From an uncultured Collinsella sp. (GTDB lineage: Bacteria > Actinomycetota > Coriobacteriia > Coriobacteriales > Coriobacteriaceae), in NCBI GenBank assembly GCA_900756725.1, contig CAAELJ010000155.1:1-60064 (forward strand): a DNA stretch of 60,064 nucleotides, given 5' to 3'. Under the pieces are notes generated by a model, which had not been told where the DNA came from, did not search any database, and saw only the letters and a program-made list of their open reading frames with translations. This document shows positions 9,441-18,155 of the stretch, piece by piece (the stretch's first letter is position 1; the number at the start of each line of letters is the position of its first letter). The translations under genes were made by a program, and so were the position numbers.

Positions 9441-10646
9441 ATGACCGCAACTGCACCCGCAGCACCCGCTAAGGTGTACTTCACCAACCTGCGCACGCAT
9501 GCTCGCGAGAGCCAGCTCGACAAGCTCAAGCGCCTCATACGTCACGCCGGTATCGAGCAGATCGACTTTGAGAACAAGTTCGTCGCCATCAAGATTCACT
9601 TTGGCGAGCTGGGCAACCTGAGCTTTTTGCGCCCCAACTACGCCCGCGCCGTCGCGGATGTCGTGAAGGAGCTGGGTGGCAAGCCCTTCCTCACCGACTG
9701 CAATACGCTCTATGTGGGTAGCCGCAAAAACGCGCTCGAGCACATTGATACCGCCTACCAGAACGGCTTTACCCCGTATGCCACGGGTTGCCAGATCATC
9801 ATCGCCGACGGCCTCAAGGGCACCGACGAGGCGCTCGTCCCGGTTGAGGGCGGCGAGTACGTGCACGAGGCCAAGATCGGTCAGGCGCTCATGGACGCCG
9901 ATATCGTGATTAGCCTCACCCACTTTAAGGGTCATGAGCAGGCCGGCTTTGGCGGTGCCATGAAGAACCTGGGCATGGGAGGCGGCAGCCGTGCCGGCAA
10001 GATGGAACAGCATGCCGCCGGCAAGCCGAACGTCACGACCGAGCACTGCGTTGGCTGCCGTGCCTGCGAAAAAATCTGCGCGCACAACGCTGTCTCGTTC
10101 ACCGACACCCGCGAGCGCGAGCTTGTCAACGGCAACACCCGCACGGTGCACGTGGCCGCCATCGACCACGATCGCTGCGTGGGTTGCGGCCGCTGTATCG
10201 GCGTGTGCAACCAGGACGCCATCAAGCCCGGCTATGAAGCCGCGGCCGACGTGCTCAACTGCAAGATCGCCGAGTATACGAAGGCCGTTGTCGACGGCCG
10301 CCCGAGCTTCCATATCTCGCTTGCCATGGATATCAGCCCCAACTGCGATTGCCATCCCGAAAACGACACGCCTATCGTCAACGATATCGGCATGTTCGCG
10401 AGCTTCGACCCGGTCGCCATCGACCAGGCCTGCGCCGATGCCGTCATGGCATCCGAACCGCTGCCCAACACCGAGCTCACCGATAGTGCGGCCAAGATGG
10501 AGCATAACCACGAGCATCTGGAGGGCGAGCAGGCCAAGGACCCCTTCTGCATCACGCATCCCGACACCGACTGGCGCACCTGCATTGCGCATGCCGAGAA
10601 GATCGGCCTGGGCACGAGCAAGTACGAGCTCATCGAGGTCAAGTAG
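9441..10646 (+). CDS. DUF362 protein with two 4Fe-4S ferredoxin motifs
   Basis: A 401-aa cytoplasmic protein. An N-terminal and central DUF362 region (about 10-190, with GGGSRAGKMEQH near 180) is followed by two ferredoxin-type clusters, CVGCRACEKIC and CVGCGRCIGVC, each with a further Cys-Pro or Cys context, and by a return to DUF362 sequence containing SPNCDCHPEND. The family is common in anaerobes; its reaction is not established, though electron transfer to a bound substrate is likely. It appears to be a single-gene unit, preceded by a repeat hairpin and followed by a hairpin at 10702-10724. Confidence 0.88.
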   Translation: MTATAPAAPAKVYFTNLRTHARESQLDKLKRLIRHAGIEQIDFENKFVAIKIHFGELGNLSFLRPNYARAVADVVKELGGKPFLTDCNTLYVGSRKNALEHIDTAYQNGFTPYATGCQIIIADGLKGTDEALVPVEGGEYVHEAKIGQALMDADIVISLTHFKGHEQAGFGGAMKNLGMGGGSRAGKMEQHAAGKPNVTTEHCVGCRACEKICAHNAVSFTDTRERELVNGNTRTVHVAAIDHDRCVGCGRCIGVCNQDAIKPGYEAAADVLNCKIAEYTKAVVDGRPSFHISLAMDISPNCDCHPENDTPIVNDIGMFASFDPVAIDQACADAVMASEPLPNTELTDSAAKMEHNHEHLEGEQAKDPFCITHPDTDWRTCIAHAEKIGLGTSKYELIEVK

Positions 10647-10701
10647 CACCTGTCTATTGGACGTATCAAGCGCTTTTGTAGCGCAACGTTAGTAAAAGCA
10701 G

Positions 10702-10724
10702 CCCGTGAGCACAGCGCTCGCGGG
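10702..10724. terminator. Possible terminator after DUF362 gene
   Basis: CCCGTGAGC and GCTCGCGGG form a 9-bp stem with one wobble and a 5-nt loop, followed by CGGCTTT. The T tract is short, so the call is tentative. Confidence 0.45.
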
Positions 10725-10897
10725 CGGCTTTCCGGAAGTATGCGGCAAATTTCGAGACCGCCGAGCACACGACATTTTTTGGCAACAAAACCCCTGATAA
10801 ATTGTTGGTAAAACCGTGGTCTGGTCGGGCTCCCCGCGATTTTCCCCGCACTTCCGAAAATAGGGGGTCAGATAAATCCCCAGACGCCGCTTTTTCC

Positions 10898-11863
10898 CTA
10901 AAAATTCCTATCGAGGAAGTCGTCGACCGTGTTCCAGTAGAGCTCGGGGTCAACTTGCGCGCTCTTGGCGTGGGTGGCGCCGTGGATAGCGAGCTTCTGT
11001 TTAACCTTGCTGGCGCACGCGTCGTAGTTTTGGTCGAGCATGCTGTACGGTACAAAGGTGTCCCGGTCGCCGTGAATAAACAGCATGGGAGCTGTTGCGC
11101 GTTTGAGTTGATCCACGCTGCTCGCCGTATGAAAGTCGTAGCTCGCGCGCACGTTGCACACCAAGTTTGCTACATCGAGCAAGGGAAAGTTGGGCAGGCC
11201 GAACACGTCCTTGAGCTGCAGGGAAAACTCGTCCCAAACACTCGTATAACCGCAGTCCTCGATAATGCATTTTACGTTTGCAGGCAGAGATTCCCCCGCG
11301 ACGTTCATGGCCGTCGCCGCGCCCATCGATTCGCCAAAGATCAGGATGCGCGCCTCGGGGTCGGCCTGAACGATTCGCCCGATCCATGCGACGACGTCGA
11401 GTCGCTCGGGCCAGCCCATGCCGATATAGTCGCCGCCGGAGCGCTCATGGGCGCGGGCGGCGGGTGCGAGTACGTTCATGCCGCGGTCGTGGAAGCGCTT
11501 GACGTATCGGGCCATGCCGATGGGCTCGTCGGTGTATCCGTGCAGGCAGATAGCGTAATCGTGCGTGCTCTCCGGGCCGGCAAAATACCAAGCGGCAAGC
11601 TCGGTCCCGTCATCTGCGGTGAGGCTGCTGCTCTCGCGATGCTCTTTGAACCACGCCCGCGCCTCGACATCCTCGGCATCCATCTGCTCGTCCTTTTTGG
11701 CGTCCTTGCCGTCCTGCATCATCTTCATGGTGTACGGCGCCTGGGGGTTCAGGGCAAAGTCAAACAAAAAGTTGCCGGCAAATCCAAGCAACGTGACAAC
11801 GAGCACCAGCGCAACAAAGCCGGCTATCTTGAGCTTCCGATGGGGGCGCGTGTTTTGAGTCAT
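10898..11863 (-). CDS. Membrane-anchored alpha/beta hydrolase
   Basis: A 321-aa serine hydrolase. A basic start and one TM helix (about 11-35) should anchor it with the catalytic domain outside. The nucleophile elbow is GESMGAAT, the acid is in HGDRDTFVP and the catalytic His in GATHAKS, so the triad is complete. The oxyanion strand is ICLHGYTDEP. Related proteins are annotated as general alpha/beta hydrolases of the YqkD/BEM46 kind; the substrate is unknown. It is transcribed towards the DUF362 gene and stands alone. Confidence 0.87.
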   Translation of the reverse strand: MTQNTRPHRKLKIAGFVALVLVVTLLGFAGNFLFDFALNPQAPYTMKMMQDGKDAKKDEQMDAEDVEARAWFKEHRESSSLTADDGTELAAWYFAGPESTHDYAICLHGYTDEPIGMARYVKRFHDRGMNVLAPAARAHERSGGDYIGMGWPERLDVVAWIGRIVQADPEARILIFGESMGAATAMNVAGESLPANVKCIIEDCGYTSVWDEFSLQLKDVFGLPNFPLLDVANLVCNVRASYDFHTASSVDQLKRATAPMLFIHGDRDTFVPYSMLDQNYDACASKVKQKLAIHGATHAKSAQVDPELYWNTVDDFLDRNF

Positions 11864-12049
11864 GCAGCGTTCTCCTCTAAGATGTTAATGCGTCAACAAT
11901 TAAACGAAGCGCATTATGGACGTTCGCCGTTGATGCGTCAACAAGCAAAGAATGGGTAAACAAAGGGGCACACATGGTGCAAATTTCGCACGTACCCAGA
12001 CGCTTTGATATAGTGTTGAGAACTATTTACGTTGGAGGATGTAACCGGC

Positions 12050-12733
12050 ATGTCCGATTCGAGCGACAGTTCTAAGCCGCGACCCAAGACCGCGGCCGTT
12101 CCACACTACACGGTGGGCGAGGAGATCATGAACTCCGTCACCCATGGTGTCGGCTGTCTGCTGGGTATCGCGGGCCTGGTGCTCCTGATCGTATTCGCTG
12201 CCCTGCGCGGCGGCGGCCCGGCCCACATGGCTGCGGCGATTGTCTATGGTGTCAGCATTATCCTCGAATACCTCGCCTCCACGCTCTATCACGCGATTCA
12301 GCCCGCGGGCGCCAAGCGCGTGTTTCGCATCATCGACCACAGCTGCATCTACCTGCTCATAGCCGGCAGCTATACGCCGTTTTGCCTCGTCACGCTCGCA
12401 AACGACGGCGGCCCTATGCTGTTCTTTGCCGTATGGGCCATCGCCATTATCGGCATCGCCCTCGAGTGCTTTTTGCGCGAGCGCCAGCCGCATTGGGTAA
12501 GCGGCCTGGTCTATCTGCTGATGGGCTGGCTCGTCGTCTTTAAGCTGCCCGAGCTCGTGTCGCTGCTCAACCCCGTGGCGCTTGCCCTGCTCGCCGTCGG
12601 CGGCGTGTGCTACACCGTGGGCGTGCCGTTCTATATCGCCAAAAACGTGCGCTATCTGCACAGCGTGTTTCACTTGTGGGTGCTCGCCGGCAGCATCTTC
12701 CAGTTCATGGCGGTGATTCTCTTCGTAATCTAG
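12050..12733 (+). CDS. Haemolysin III (HlyIII/PAQR) family protein
   Basis: A 227-aa protein with seven TM helices after a 30-residue polar N terminus. It shows the conserved PAQR residues: EEIMNSVTHGVG near the start, STLYHA in TM2, DHSCIYLLIAGSYTP in TM3, and HSVFHLWVLAGS near the C terminus, whose His residues bind a metal in PAQR receptors. ATG 12050 has GGAGG 11 nt upstream; a TTG 18 nt earlier is rejected because it precedes that site. Despite the name, bacterial members are thought to be membrane hydrolase or homeostasis proteins. Confidence 0.92.
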   Translation: MSDSSDSSKPRPKTAAVPHYTVGEEIMNSVTHGVGCLLGIAGLVLLIVFAALRGGGPAHMAAAIVYGVSIILEYLASTLYHAIQPAGAKRVFRIIDHSCIYLLIAGSYTPFCLVTLANDGGPMLFFAVWAIAIIGIALECFLRERQPHWVSGLVYLLMGWLVVFKLPELVSLLNPVALALLAVGGVCYTVGVPFYIAKNVRYLHSVFHLWVLAGSIFQFMAVILFVI

Positions 12734-12843
12734 CGACCACGCCTGCGCGCCCGCGTCCTCGTTTGGGCGCCGGTGCAATTGCCGTATCCGTCATCAACGT
12801 TTTACCCTGACGTCCCGAATCTTGGAGGTTCGAGAAACTCCCG

Positions 12844-14217
12844 ATGGACATAACCATCTCCCTTATCACCACCCTCGTTTTGACCCTCATCAACGGCTAC
12901 TTCTCTATGTCCGAGATGGCTCTCACCACGGCTAAGCGCGCCGTGTTGGAGCACGATGCCGAGGAGGGCGATAAACGCGCCGAGCGCGCCGTCCAGCTTG
13001 CCGCCGATTCCGACCAGCTGCTCGCCACCATCCAGGTCGCCATCACGCTCGTGGGCTTTGCCTCGTCCGCTGTTGCCTCGACGAGCCTGTCCGACCCGCT
13101 TGCCGCGTGGCTCACGAGCTTTGGCATCGCGCCGCTCTCCGCCATCGCGCGCGGCCTGGCGCCGGTCATCATCACCGTCGCCGTCGCCTTTGTGTCCATT
13201 GTGATCGGCGAGCTCGTGCCCAAGCGCATCGGCCTGGCCAATGCCGAAGGCGTGTCCAAGCAGGTCGTGGGCCCGCTTTCCGTGTTCCAAAAGATCGCCC
13301 GTCCGCTCGTGTGGCTGACCGGTGCCTGCTCCGACGGCCTGGCTCGCATCCTGCGCATCAAGAGCGCCGACGACCGCCAGAACGTCTCGGAGGAAGAGAT
13401 CAAGTACATGGTCTCGGAGCAAGACGACCTGCTCGACGAGGAAAAGCGCATGATCCACGAGATCTTCGACCTGGGTGACACCGTTGCCCGCGAGGTCATG
13501 GTGCCGCGCGTGGACACCACCATGTGCGAGGACGACGAGACGGTCGCCGACGTGTTGTCCACCATGCGCCAGACCGGCTTTAGCCGCATCCCCGTCTATC
13601 ACGAGGATCCCGACAACGTCGCGGGCATCGCGCACATTAAGGACCTGATTCAGCCCGCGCTCGACGGCAAGGGCGACCGGCCCATCGCCAGCTATTTGCG
13701 CGACGCCACCTTTGTGCCCGACACCAAGGACATCCTGCCGCTGCTGTCCGAGATGCAGACCTCGCACGACCAGATCGTGGTCGTCGTGGACGAGTACGGC
13801 GGCACGGCCGGCATCATCACCATCGAGGACATCGTCGAGGAGATCGTCGGTGAGATCGAGGACGAGTTCGACCCCGACAACAAGTACCTCACGCGCCTTT
13901 CGCGCCGTGAGTGGCTCGTCGATGGGCGTTTTTCGTGCGATGACGCGATTGAGCTTGGTTGGCCGCTCGAGGAAAGCGATGATTATGAGACCATCGCCGG
14001 CTGGATTTTGGAGCTTTGCGACTCGGTGCCCGACATCGGAGAGGTGTTTGAGGTCGCGGGGTACAAGTTCAAGGTACAGTCGATGCGTGGCCAGCGCATC
14101 TCGCTCATTCGCGTGATCGCTCCGGCCGAAACCGATAAGAAGGATTCCGAGTCCTCGGCAGAGAAGCCGGCGGCGTCGGGTGCGGGTTCTGCGGACCCGC
14201 ACGACGGCGACGAGTAG
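12844..14217 (+). CDS. CNNM/CorC (HlyC) family transporter
   Basis: A 457-aa protein with a DUF21 membrane domain (about 1-190, starting with NGYFSMSEMAL typical of the family), two CBS domains (about 205-335, with MVPRVDTTMC and DEYGGTAGIITIEDIVEEIVG), and a C-terminal CorC_HlyC domain (about 350-435). The tail is Ser/Ala-rich and acidic. CNNM/CorC proteins export Mg2+ with Na+ or regulate divalent cations. The ribosome site GGAGG is 15 nt from ATG, longer than usual, and can pair with CTCC just before the start. It may form an operon with 14242. Confidence 0.92.
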   Translation: MDITISLITTLVLTLINGYFSMSEMALTTAKRAVLEHDAEEGDKRAERAVQLAADSDQLLATIQVAITLVGFASSAVASTSLSDPLAAWLTSFGIAPLSAIARGLAPVIITVAVAFVSIVIGELVPKRIGLANAEGVSKQVVGPLSVFQKIARPLVWLTGACSDGLARILRIKSADDRQNVSEEEIKYMVSEQDDLLDEEKRMIHEIFDLGDTVAREVMVPRVDTTMCEDDETVADVLSTMRQTGFSRIPVYHEDPDNVAGIAHIKDLIQPALDGKGDRPIASYLRDATFVPDTKDILPLLSEMQTSHDQIVVVVDEYGGTAGIITIEDIVEEIVGEIEDEFDPDNKYLTRLSRREWLVDGRFSCDDAIELGWPLEESDDYETIAGWILELCDSVPDIGEVFEVAGYKFKVQSMRGQRISLIRVIAPAETDKKDSESSAEKPAASGAGSADPHDGDE

Positions 14218-14241
14218 GGCAAGGAAGAGTAGGGGAGAGTT

Positions 14242-15075
14242 ATGGCAGGCCTGTTCAACATCCTTAAGGTCACCGTCAGCGAGGACAAGATTTGCGCGCA
14301 CGTGCTGGTGAGCCCCGGCATGCCGCTCATGACCTCGGAGGATATCGAGGCCACGGCGCGCGTGTACTACCTGGTGCCGGCGATTGCCAAGCACCTGTGC
14401 CTGGGCGATTCGGGTCGCGAGTTCCAGGACTGCATGGGCCAGACCGAGCTTTGCCACCTGCTAGAGCACGTGACGGTCGAGCTCATGAACGAGACCGGTC
14501 TTGCCGGCAGCATCTCGTGCGGCCGCACCCGCGTGAGCGAGCACGACGAGCGCGTCTTTGAGGTTGAGCTTTCGTGTCCCGACGACGCGCTGGCCATTGG
14601 CGCGCTGTCGTCGGCGACCTTTATGATGGACTGGGCGTACCTGCACGCCGACCAGCCCGCCCCTGATGTGGACGGTACGGTCGCGGGCCTGCGCAACCTG
14701 GTGCTGGGCATGCGTGCCGAGGCCGAGGGCAAGGACCCGCACGAGGCCGTTGCCGCTGCGAACGGCGAAGATGCTGCCGAGGACGGGGGCGCTGACGAGG
14801 GTGATGTGCCGGTCGACGCCGAGCCCGTTGCCGAGGCGTCTGCTGAGCCCGAGACTGCGGAGCCCCAGGGCGTCCCGAGCTTTGACGACGAGCCGCAGAT
14901 GCCAATCGATACCGAGGGCGCGGTCGCTGAGAACCACGAGGCCCCCGCGGCCGTCTTTGGCGGTGCGGCAACGGCTCCGTCCGGCTCGGCGCACGAGGGC
15001 AACCTGCCGCTCGTCGATGGCGCCGGCGAGGATCCGGCCGCCACGGTCGCCATGCCTGCCATGCCGCAGGAGTAG
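14242..15075 (+). CDS. Protein resembling the cyanophycin synthetase N-domain
   Basis: A 277-aa protein of uncertain function. Residues about 60-140 resemble the N-terminal domain of cyanophycin synthetase: LEHVTVELMNETG, then CGRTRVSE, then a V.EVELSC strand, matching the HVALELQ...G.GRTR...Y.V pattern of that family. No ATP-grasp or Mur-ligase domain follows. Instead the C-terminal half (about 165-277) is acidic, Ala/Glu/Pro-rich and probably disordered. GGGGAGAG precedes ATG 14242. It lies 24 nt after the CNNM gene. The resemblance is from motif recognition only. Confidence 0.6.
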   Translation: MAGLFNILKVTVSEDKICAHVLVSPGMPLMTSEDIEATARVYYLVPAIAKHLCLGDSGREFQDCMGQTELCHLLEHVTVELMNETGLAGSISCGRTRVSEHDERVFEVELSCPDDALAIGALSSATFMMDWAYLHADQPAPDVDGTVAGLRNLVLGMRAEAEGKDPHEAVAAANGEDAAEDGGADEGDVPVDAEPVAEASAEPETAEPQGVPSFDDEPQMPIDTEGAVAENHEAPAAVFGGAATAPSGSAHEGNLPLVDGAGEDPAATVAMPAMPQE

Positions 15076-15154
15076 GCTCACTCGCTTATCACCATTATGT
15101 ACCTGCGCTTTTACCGTACGCAGATGAGCGCGACGGCAAGTGTTGCGCTGCGGG

Positions 15155-15160
15155 TATAAT
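15155..15160 (+). promoter_or_regulatory. -10 hexamer upstream of ytxH-like gene
   Basis: A perfect TATAAT lies 52 nt before the ATG at 15212. No good -35 is seen at the normal distance. It supports a transcript starting near 15167 for the YtxH and PRC-barrel genes. Confidence 0.45.
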
Positions 15161-15211
15161 GGACAGCATTCAAACGGTGGGCATCGAGGTGCCCGCAGGA
15201 GAGGAATGATC

Positions 15212-15601
15212 ATGGGAAAGACTTTCAGCTTTGTCTCCGGTGCGCTCTTTGGTGCTGCCGCCGGTGCTATCATCGGCGTTGCTCTGGCCCCGCGTTCGGG
15301 TGCCGAGACCCGCGCCATGGCCGCCGATATCGCCAACGATGCCTGGGACAACATGCGTGACACCTACGAGCACAGTGCCGAGGAGGCTCGTGCCGCGGTC
15401 AACGACTTTGGTCCGATGGTCGACGCCAAGACCGATGACCTGCGCGCTAAGGTCGACCTGGCCCGCGAGCGCATGGACCAGCTTCGCGAGCAGCTCAACG
15501 ACGCCATCTCGGGCGGCAACGTGACGCCCGCTGCCGACGTCGTGGTCGAGAACGTCGCTGAGGCCGACACCGAGGCCACGGAGCCCTCGACCGAGGCATA
15601 A
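15212..15601 (+). CDS. YtxH domain-containing protein
   Basis: A 129-aa protein. A hydrophobic Gly/Ala-rich segment (about 5-28, FVSGALFGAAAGAIIGVALAP) ends in PRSG, the hallmark of YtxH (Gas vesicle-like) proteins. A charged helical region follows (about 30-105) and an acidic tail. AGGAGAGG supports ATG 15212; an ATG two codons earlier is also possible. The family is linked to envelope or general stress in Gram-positives. The stop overlaps the start of the PRC-barrel gene by one base, so the two are coupled. Confidence 0.8.
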   Translation: MGKTFSFVSGALFGAAAGAIIGVALAPRSGAETRAMAADIANDAWDNMRDTYEHSAEEARAAVNDFGPMVDAKTDDLRAKVDLARERMDQLREQLNDAISGGNVTPAADVVVENVAEADTEATEPSTEA

Positions 15602-16356
15602 TGCGCGCAGGGGATTTTGTCGGCGTCAAGGTTTATCGTAAGCCTGCCGAAGACAAGCGCACCAAAAAGGACGGCACGCCGCGCAGCCCTAAAAAGCTCG
15701 GCAAGATTCACTTTCCCGTCTTTACCCCGGGCGGCACGCGCGTGGTGGGCTTTATGATCCGCCAGTCCGATATCGCGGGCATGATCGAGCGCCCCGACCG
15801 CTTTGTGGCGCTCGATGCCATCGGCGTCTATGAGGGTGCTGTTGCGGTCGACGACGTCAAGGGCACCTACGATGCCGCCGCGGCCAAGCGCCTCGATATC
15901 AACCTGGACGATTGCATCATCTGGGTTGGCATGGACGTGCGCACGGAATCGGGCGATGTCGTGGGCTACTGCTCGGACGTTGAGTTCAAGCCGCGCTCGG
16001 GTATTGTGCAGACGTTCTACGTGACCGCCGGTGCCGCTTCGAGCGTGCTGGTGGGCGACACGCAGGTGCCGCCGACGATGCTGCGCGGCTACGAGAACGG
16101 CGCGATGATTGTCTCGGACGAGGTCAAGACGCTCGGGTATTCGGGCGGCGCGGCCGCCAAGGCTGCCGAGGCCAGTGTCGTGGTGGGCGATAAGGTCAAG
16201 AAGGGCGCCAAGGTGCTCGATGACAAGGGATCGGTCGCCGTGGACAAAGGCAGTCGCGCACTGGGCAAGCAGCTCGGCAAGACGCGCGGTATGTTCAAGG
16301 CCTTTAAGGACGAATATCAAAAGGCGAGCGGGGGCTCGTCAAAAGCTAGCAAATAG
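15601..16356 (+). CDS. PRC-barrel-like hypothetical protein
   Basis: A 251-aa protein translated from an ATG that overlaps the previous TAA. It appears to contain two PRC-barrel-like halves: one with GVKVYRKP and GGTRVVGFMIR (about 5-100), another with DDCIIWVGMDVRTESGDVVGYCSDVEF (about 105-160). An Ala/Lys-rich helical tail follows. PRC barrels are small beta-barrel interaction modules. Function is unknown; coupling to YtxH suggests an envelope-associated role. A strong hairpin follows at 16378-16407. Confidence 0.65.
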   Translation: MRAGDFVGVKVYRKPAEDKRTKKDGTPRSPKKLGKIHFPVFTPGGTRVVGFMIRQSDIAGMIERPDRFVALDAIGVYEGAVAVDDVKGTYDAAAAKRLDINLDDCIIWVGMDVRTESGDVVGYCSDVEFKPRSGIVQTFYVTAGAASSVLVGDTQVPPTMLRGYENGAMIVSDEVKTLGYSGGAAAKAAEASVVVGDKVKKGAKVLDDKGSVAVDKGSRALGKQLGKTRGMFKAFKDEYQKASGGSSKASK

Positions 16357-16377
16357 CGACGTACCAAATGATGGGAG

Positions 16378-16407
16378 GCGAGCCGGAGACATGTTGCTCC
16401 GGCTCGC
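16378..16407 (+). terminator. Terminator-like hairpin
   Basis: GCGAGCCGGAG and CTCCGGCTCGC form a perfect 11-bp stem with an 8-nt loop, followed by TGTGTTT, 22 nt after the PRC-barrel stop codon. Confidence 0.65.
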
Positions 16408-16428
16408 TGTGTTTATGGGGGAGGGCAC

Positions 16429-17835
16429 ATGCGCCAAAACGGATCTAACTTAAACGGGCGCTCGGGTGCGCGTCCGACGGCGCGCCGCGACCTGGGGCAA
16501 CTGCCCAGCGGTCAGCGTCGACGTCGCCGTAAGCCCGGCGCGATGTACCTCAACCATAGCCGTGGGTTTAGCGACCGCAGCGCGCGCATCGGCAACGGGC
16601 GCTCGCCGCGTCGACCGTCCCGTCTGCCTTATGCGCTCATCGCCGTGGGTTGCGCGCTCGTGCTGTTTATCGCTGCCGTCGTGGGCTACGTCAACCGCAG
16701 CGTGGACGTGGAACTCAACGGGCAAAAGACCGCGGTGCGCGTGGGCTCTACGTTGCAGAATCTTATCGACGATCAAAGCCTGACCGAAACGTACGACGCC
16801 GGCGATCTGCTGGCCGTCGACGACAGCGTGCTCAAGCGCCATGGCGGCGAAAAGCTGTCGGTGAAGGTCGACGGCAAGCGCGTGAAGCAGGGCAAATGGG
16901 ATAGCCGTGAACTTGAGGGCGGCGAGAAGGTGACGGTCAAGGACGGCCGCAGCGCGTATGAAAAGCACGAGGTCCAGGCCACGACTATCGAGCCAAAGCT
17001 CAAGGTCGAGGGCGCGGGTGCCATTGAGTATGTCAAAACCTGGGGCGTTCAGGGCCGCTCCGAGGTATGGGTCGGCGAGCAGTCGGGCAAGACGCAGGAC
17101 CGCGGCGAGGTCGTGCCCGCCACCGACTGCGTAGTCGAGTGCGCAAGCGTGGCGCCCAAGGGCAACGAAAAGTACGTGGCCCTGACATTTGACGAGGGTC
17201 CGAGCGGCGCGACCAAGCAGATCTTGCAGGTGCTCAAGGAAAAGGGCGTCACGGCGACGTTCTTCCTTTCGGGCGATGCCGCGGAAGCCTCGCCCGCTAC
17301 TGCCAAAGCGATTGCCGATGCCGGGCGCGAGATCGGCTCCAACAGCTACAGCGATGATTCGCTCAAGGGCGAGGATCGCGAGACGGTGCGCAAGCAGATC
17401 ACGAAGGGCACCGAGGCGATTAAGTCGGCGACCGGCGTCGAGACGATGTTGCTGCGTGCCCCCTACGCCGCGTTTGACGAGCAAAACTGGATCGACTCGA
17501 TGGACCTGGTGTCCGCCGTGGTTTCGTGGAATATCGATTCGGGTGACTGGCTGCTCAACGGCGCTGACGAGCAGGTATCGACCGTGCTCGACTCGGTGAC
17601 GCCGGGCAATATTGTGCTGCTCACCGATAGCGATGAGTGCGCCGAGCAGACGCTCGAGGCGCTGCCGCAGATTATCGACGGGCTTATTGCCGACGGCTAC
17701 AAAATCGTGACATTGAGTGATCTGGTCAAGACGGATACATCGCTGAGCAAAAAGCTCACCTCGCTGACGAAGGCCGCCATGCCCAAAAACGCCGTGTTCC
17801 CCCAGCTCGCCGAAGATGACGACACCACAGACTAG
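16429..17835 (+). CDS. Membrane-anchored NodB-fold protein with degenerate active site
   Basis: A 468-aa protein. An Arg-rich cytoplasmic N terminus (1-65) precedes one TM helix (about 67-88), then a YabE/DUF348-like ubiquitin-fold region (about 90-185, NGQKTAVRVGSTLQNLIDD). The polysaccharide deacetylase fold begins at ALTFDEGPS (about 247). The usual TFDDGP has become TFDEGP, the His-x-x-x-His metal motif has become NSYSDDS, RPPYG has become RAPYA, and the final LLHD has become LLTD. The metal triad is therefore absent and peptidoglycan deacetylase activity is unlikely; a binding or regulatory wall role is inferred. GGGGAGGG supports the start. Confidence 0.8.
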   Translation: MRQNGSNLNGRSGARPTARRDLGQLPSGQRRRRRKPGAMYLNHSRGFSDRSARIGNGRSPRRPSRLPYALIAVGCALVLFIAAVVGYVNRSVDVELNGQKTAVRVGSTLQNLIDDQSLTETYDAGDLLAVDDSVLKRHGGEKLSVKVDGKRVKQGKWDSRELEGGEKVTVKDGRSAYEKHEVQATTIEPKLKVEGAGAIEYVKTWGVQGRSEVWVGEQSGKTQDRGEVVPATDCVVECASVAPKGNEKYVALTFDEGPSGATKQILQVLKEKGVTATFFLSGDAAEASPATAKAIADAGREIGSNSYSDDSLKGEDRETVRKQITKGTEAIKSATGVETMLLRAPYAAFDEQNWIDSMDLVSAVVSWNIDSGDWLLNGADEQVSTVLDSVTPGNIVLLTDSDECAEQTLEALPQIIDGLIADGYKIVTLSDLVKTDTSLSKKLTSLTKAAMPKNAVFPQLAEDDDTTD

Positions 17836-17860
17836 TCATGTAAGAACGTCCCCAATGACT
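17834..17860. repeat. GTCCCC-loop hairpin (family A)
   Basis: AGTCA pairs with TGACT around the family core TAAGAACGTCCCC. It begins within the stop codon of the NodB-fold gene (TAG 17833-17835). Confidence 0.7.
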
Positions 17861-18155
17861 ATGTCACGGATGCGTCAGCGTTTGGTATGCCTGCGATGTT
17901 TGGAGCATAAATTTGGCGCCACGGCGCGATGCTGATGCTATAGTTACTGCGGATAACAAGGGTCAAGAGAAAGGCTGCAGGTGAAATCCAAACCTCGACC
18001 ATACAGTCGATGACCCCATGCAGGTGCTTCTTGCGCATGTACGGGGTGTGAGCGCCGAGCGGCGTGCCGCCCGCGCATGCGTATACATATCTAAAAGTCC
18101 ACGGACGGCGTGCCGGCATGGCCGCAGTCCGAAGGGATAATGATGGGGAGCACCA
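17861..18155 (+). promoter_or_regulatory. Long leader of the Mg transport genes
   Basis: About 295 bases without a gene. A TATAGT near 17939-17944 could be a -10. Downstream, several inverted repeats could fold in an RNA leader, including ACCCC...GGGGT around 18013-18047 and GC-rich pairs after 18050. The M-box (ykoK) core GGTGAGGCTCC is not seen. Its place in front of a Mg-related operon makes a cation-responsive leader possible, but this is inference. Confidence 0.35.

Noticed and set aside
12802..14457. A 551-codon open frame antisense to the CNNM/CorC gene
   Set aside because: Low-complexity composition and no motifs; the opposite strand has a well-conserved protein and ribosome site.
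17861..18155. M-box Mg2+ riboswitch
   Set aside because: The conserved core GGTGAGGCTCC and companion motifs are not found; kept only as an unassigned structured leader.
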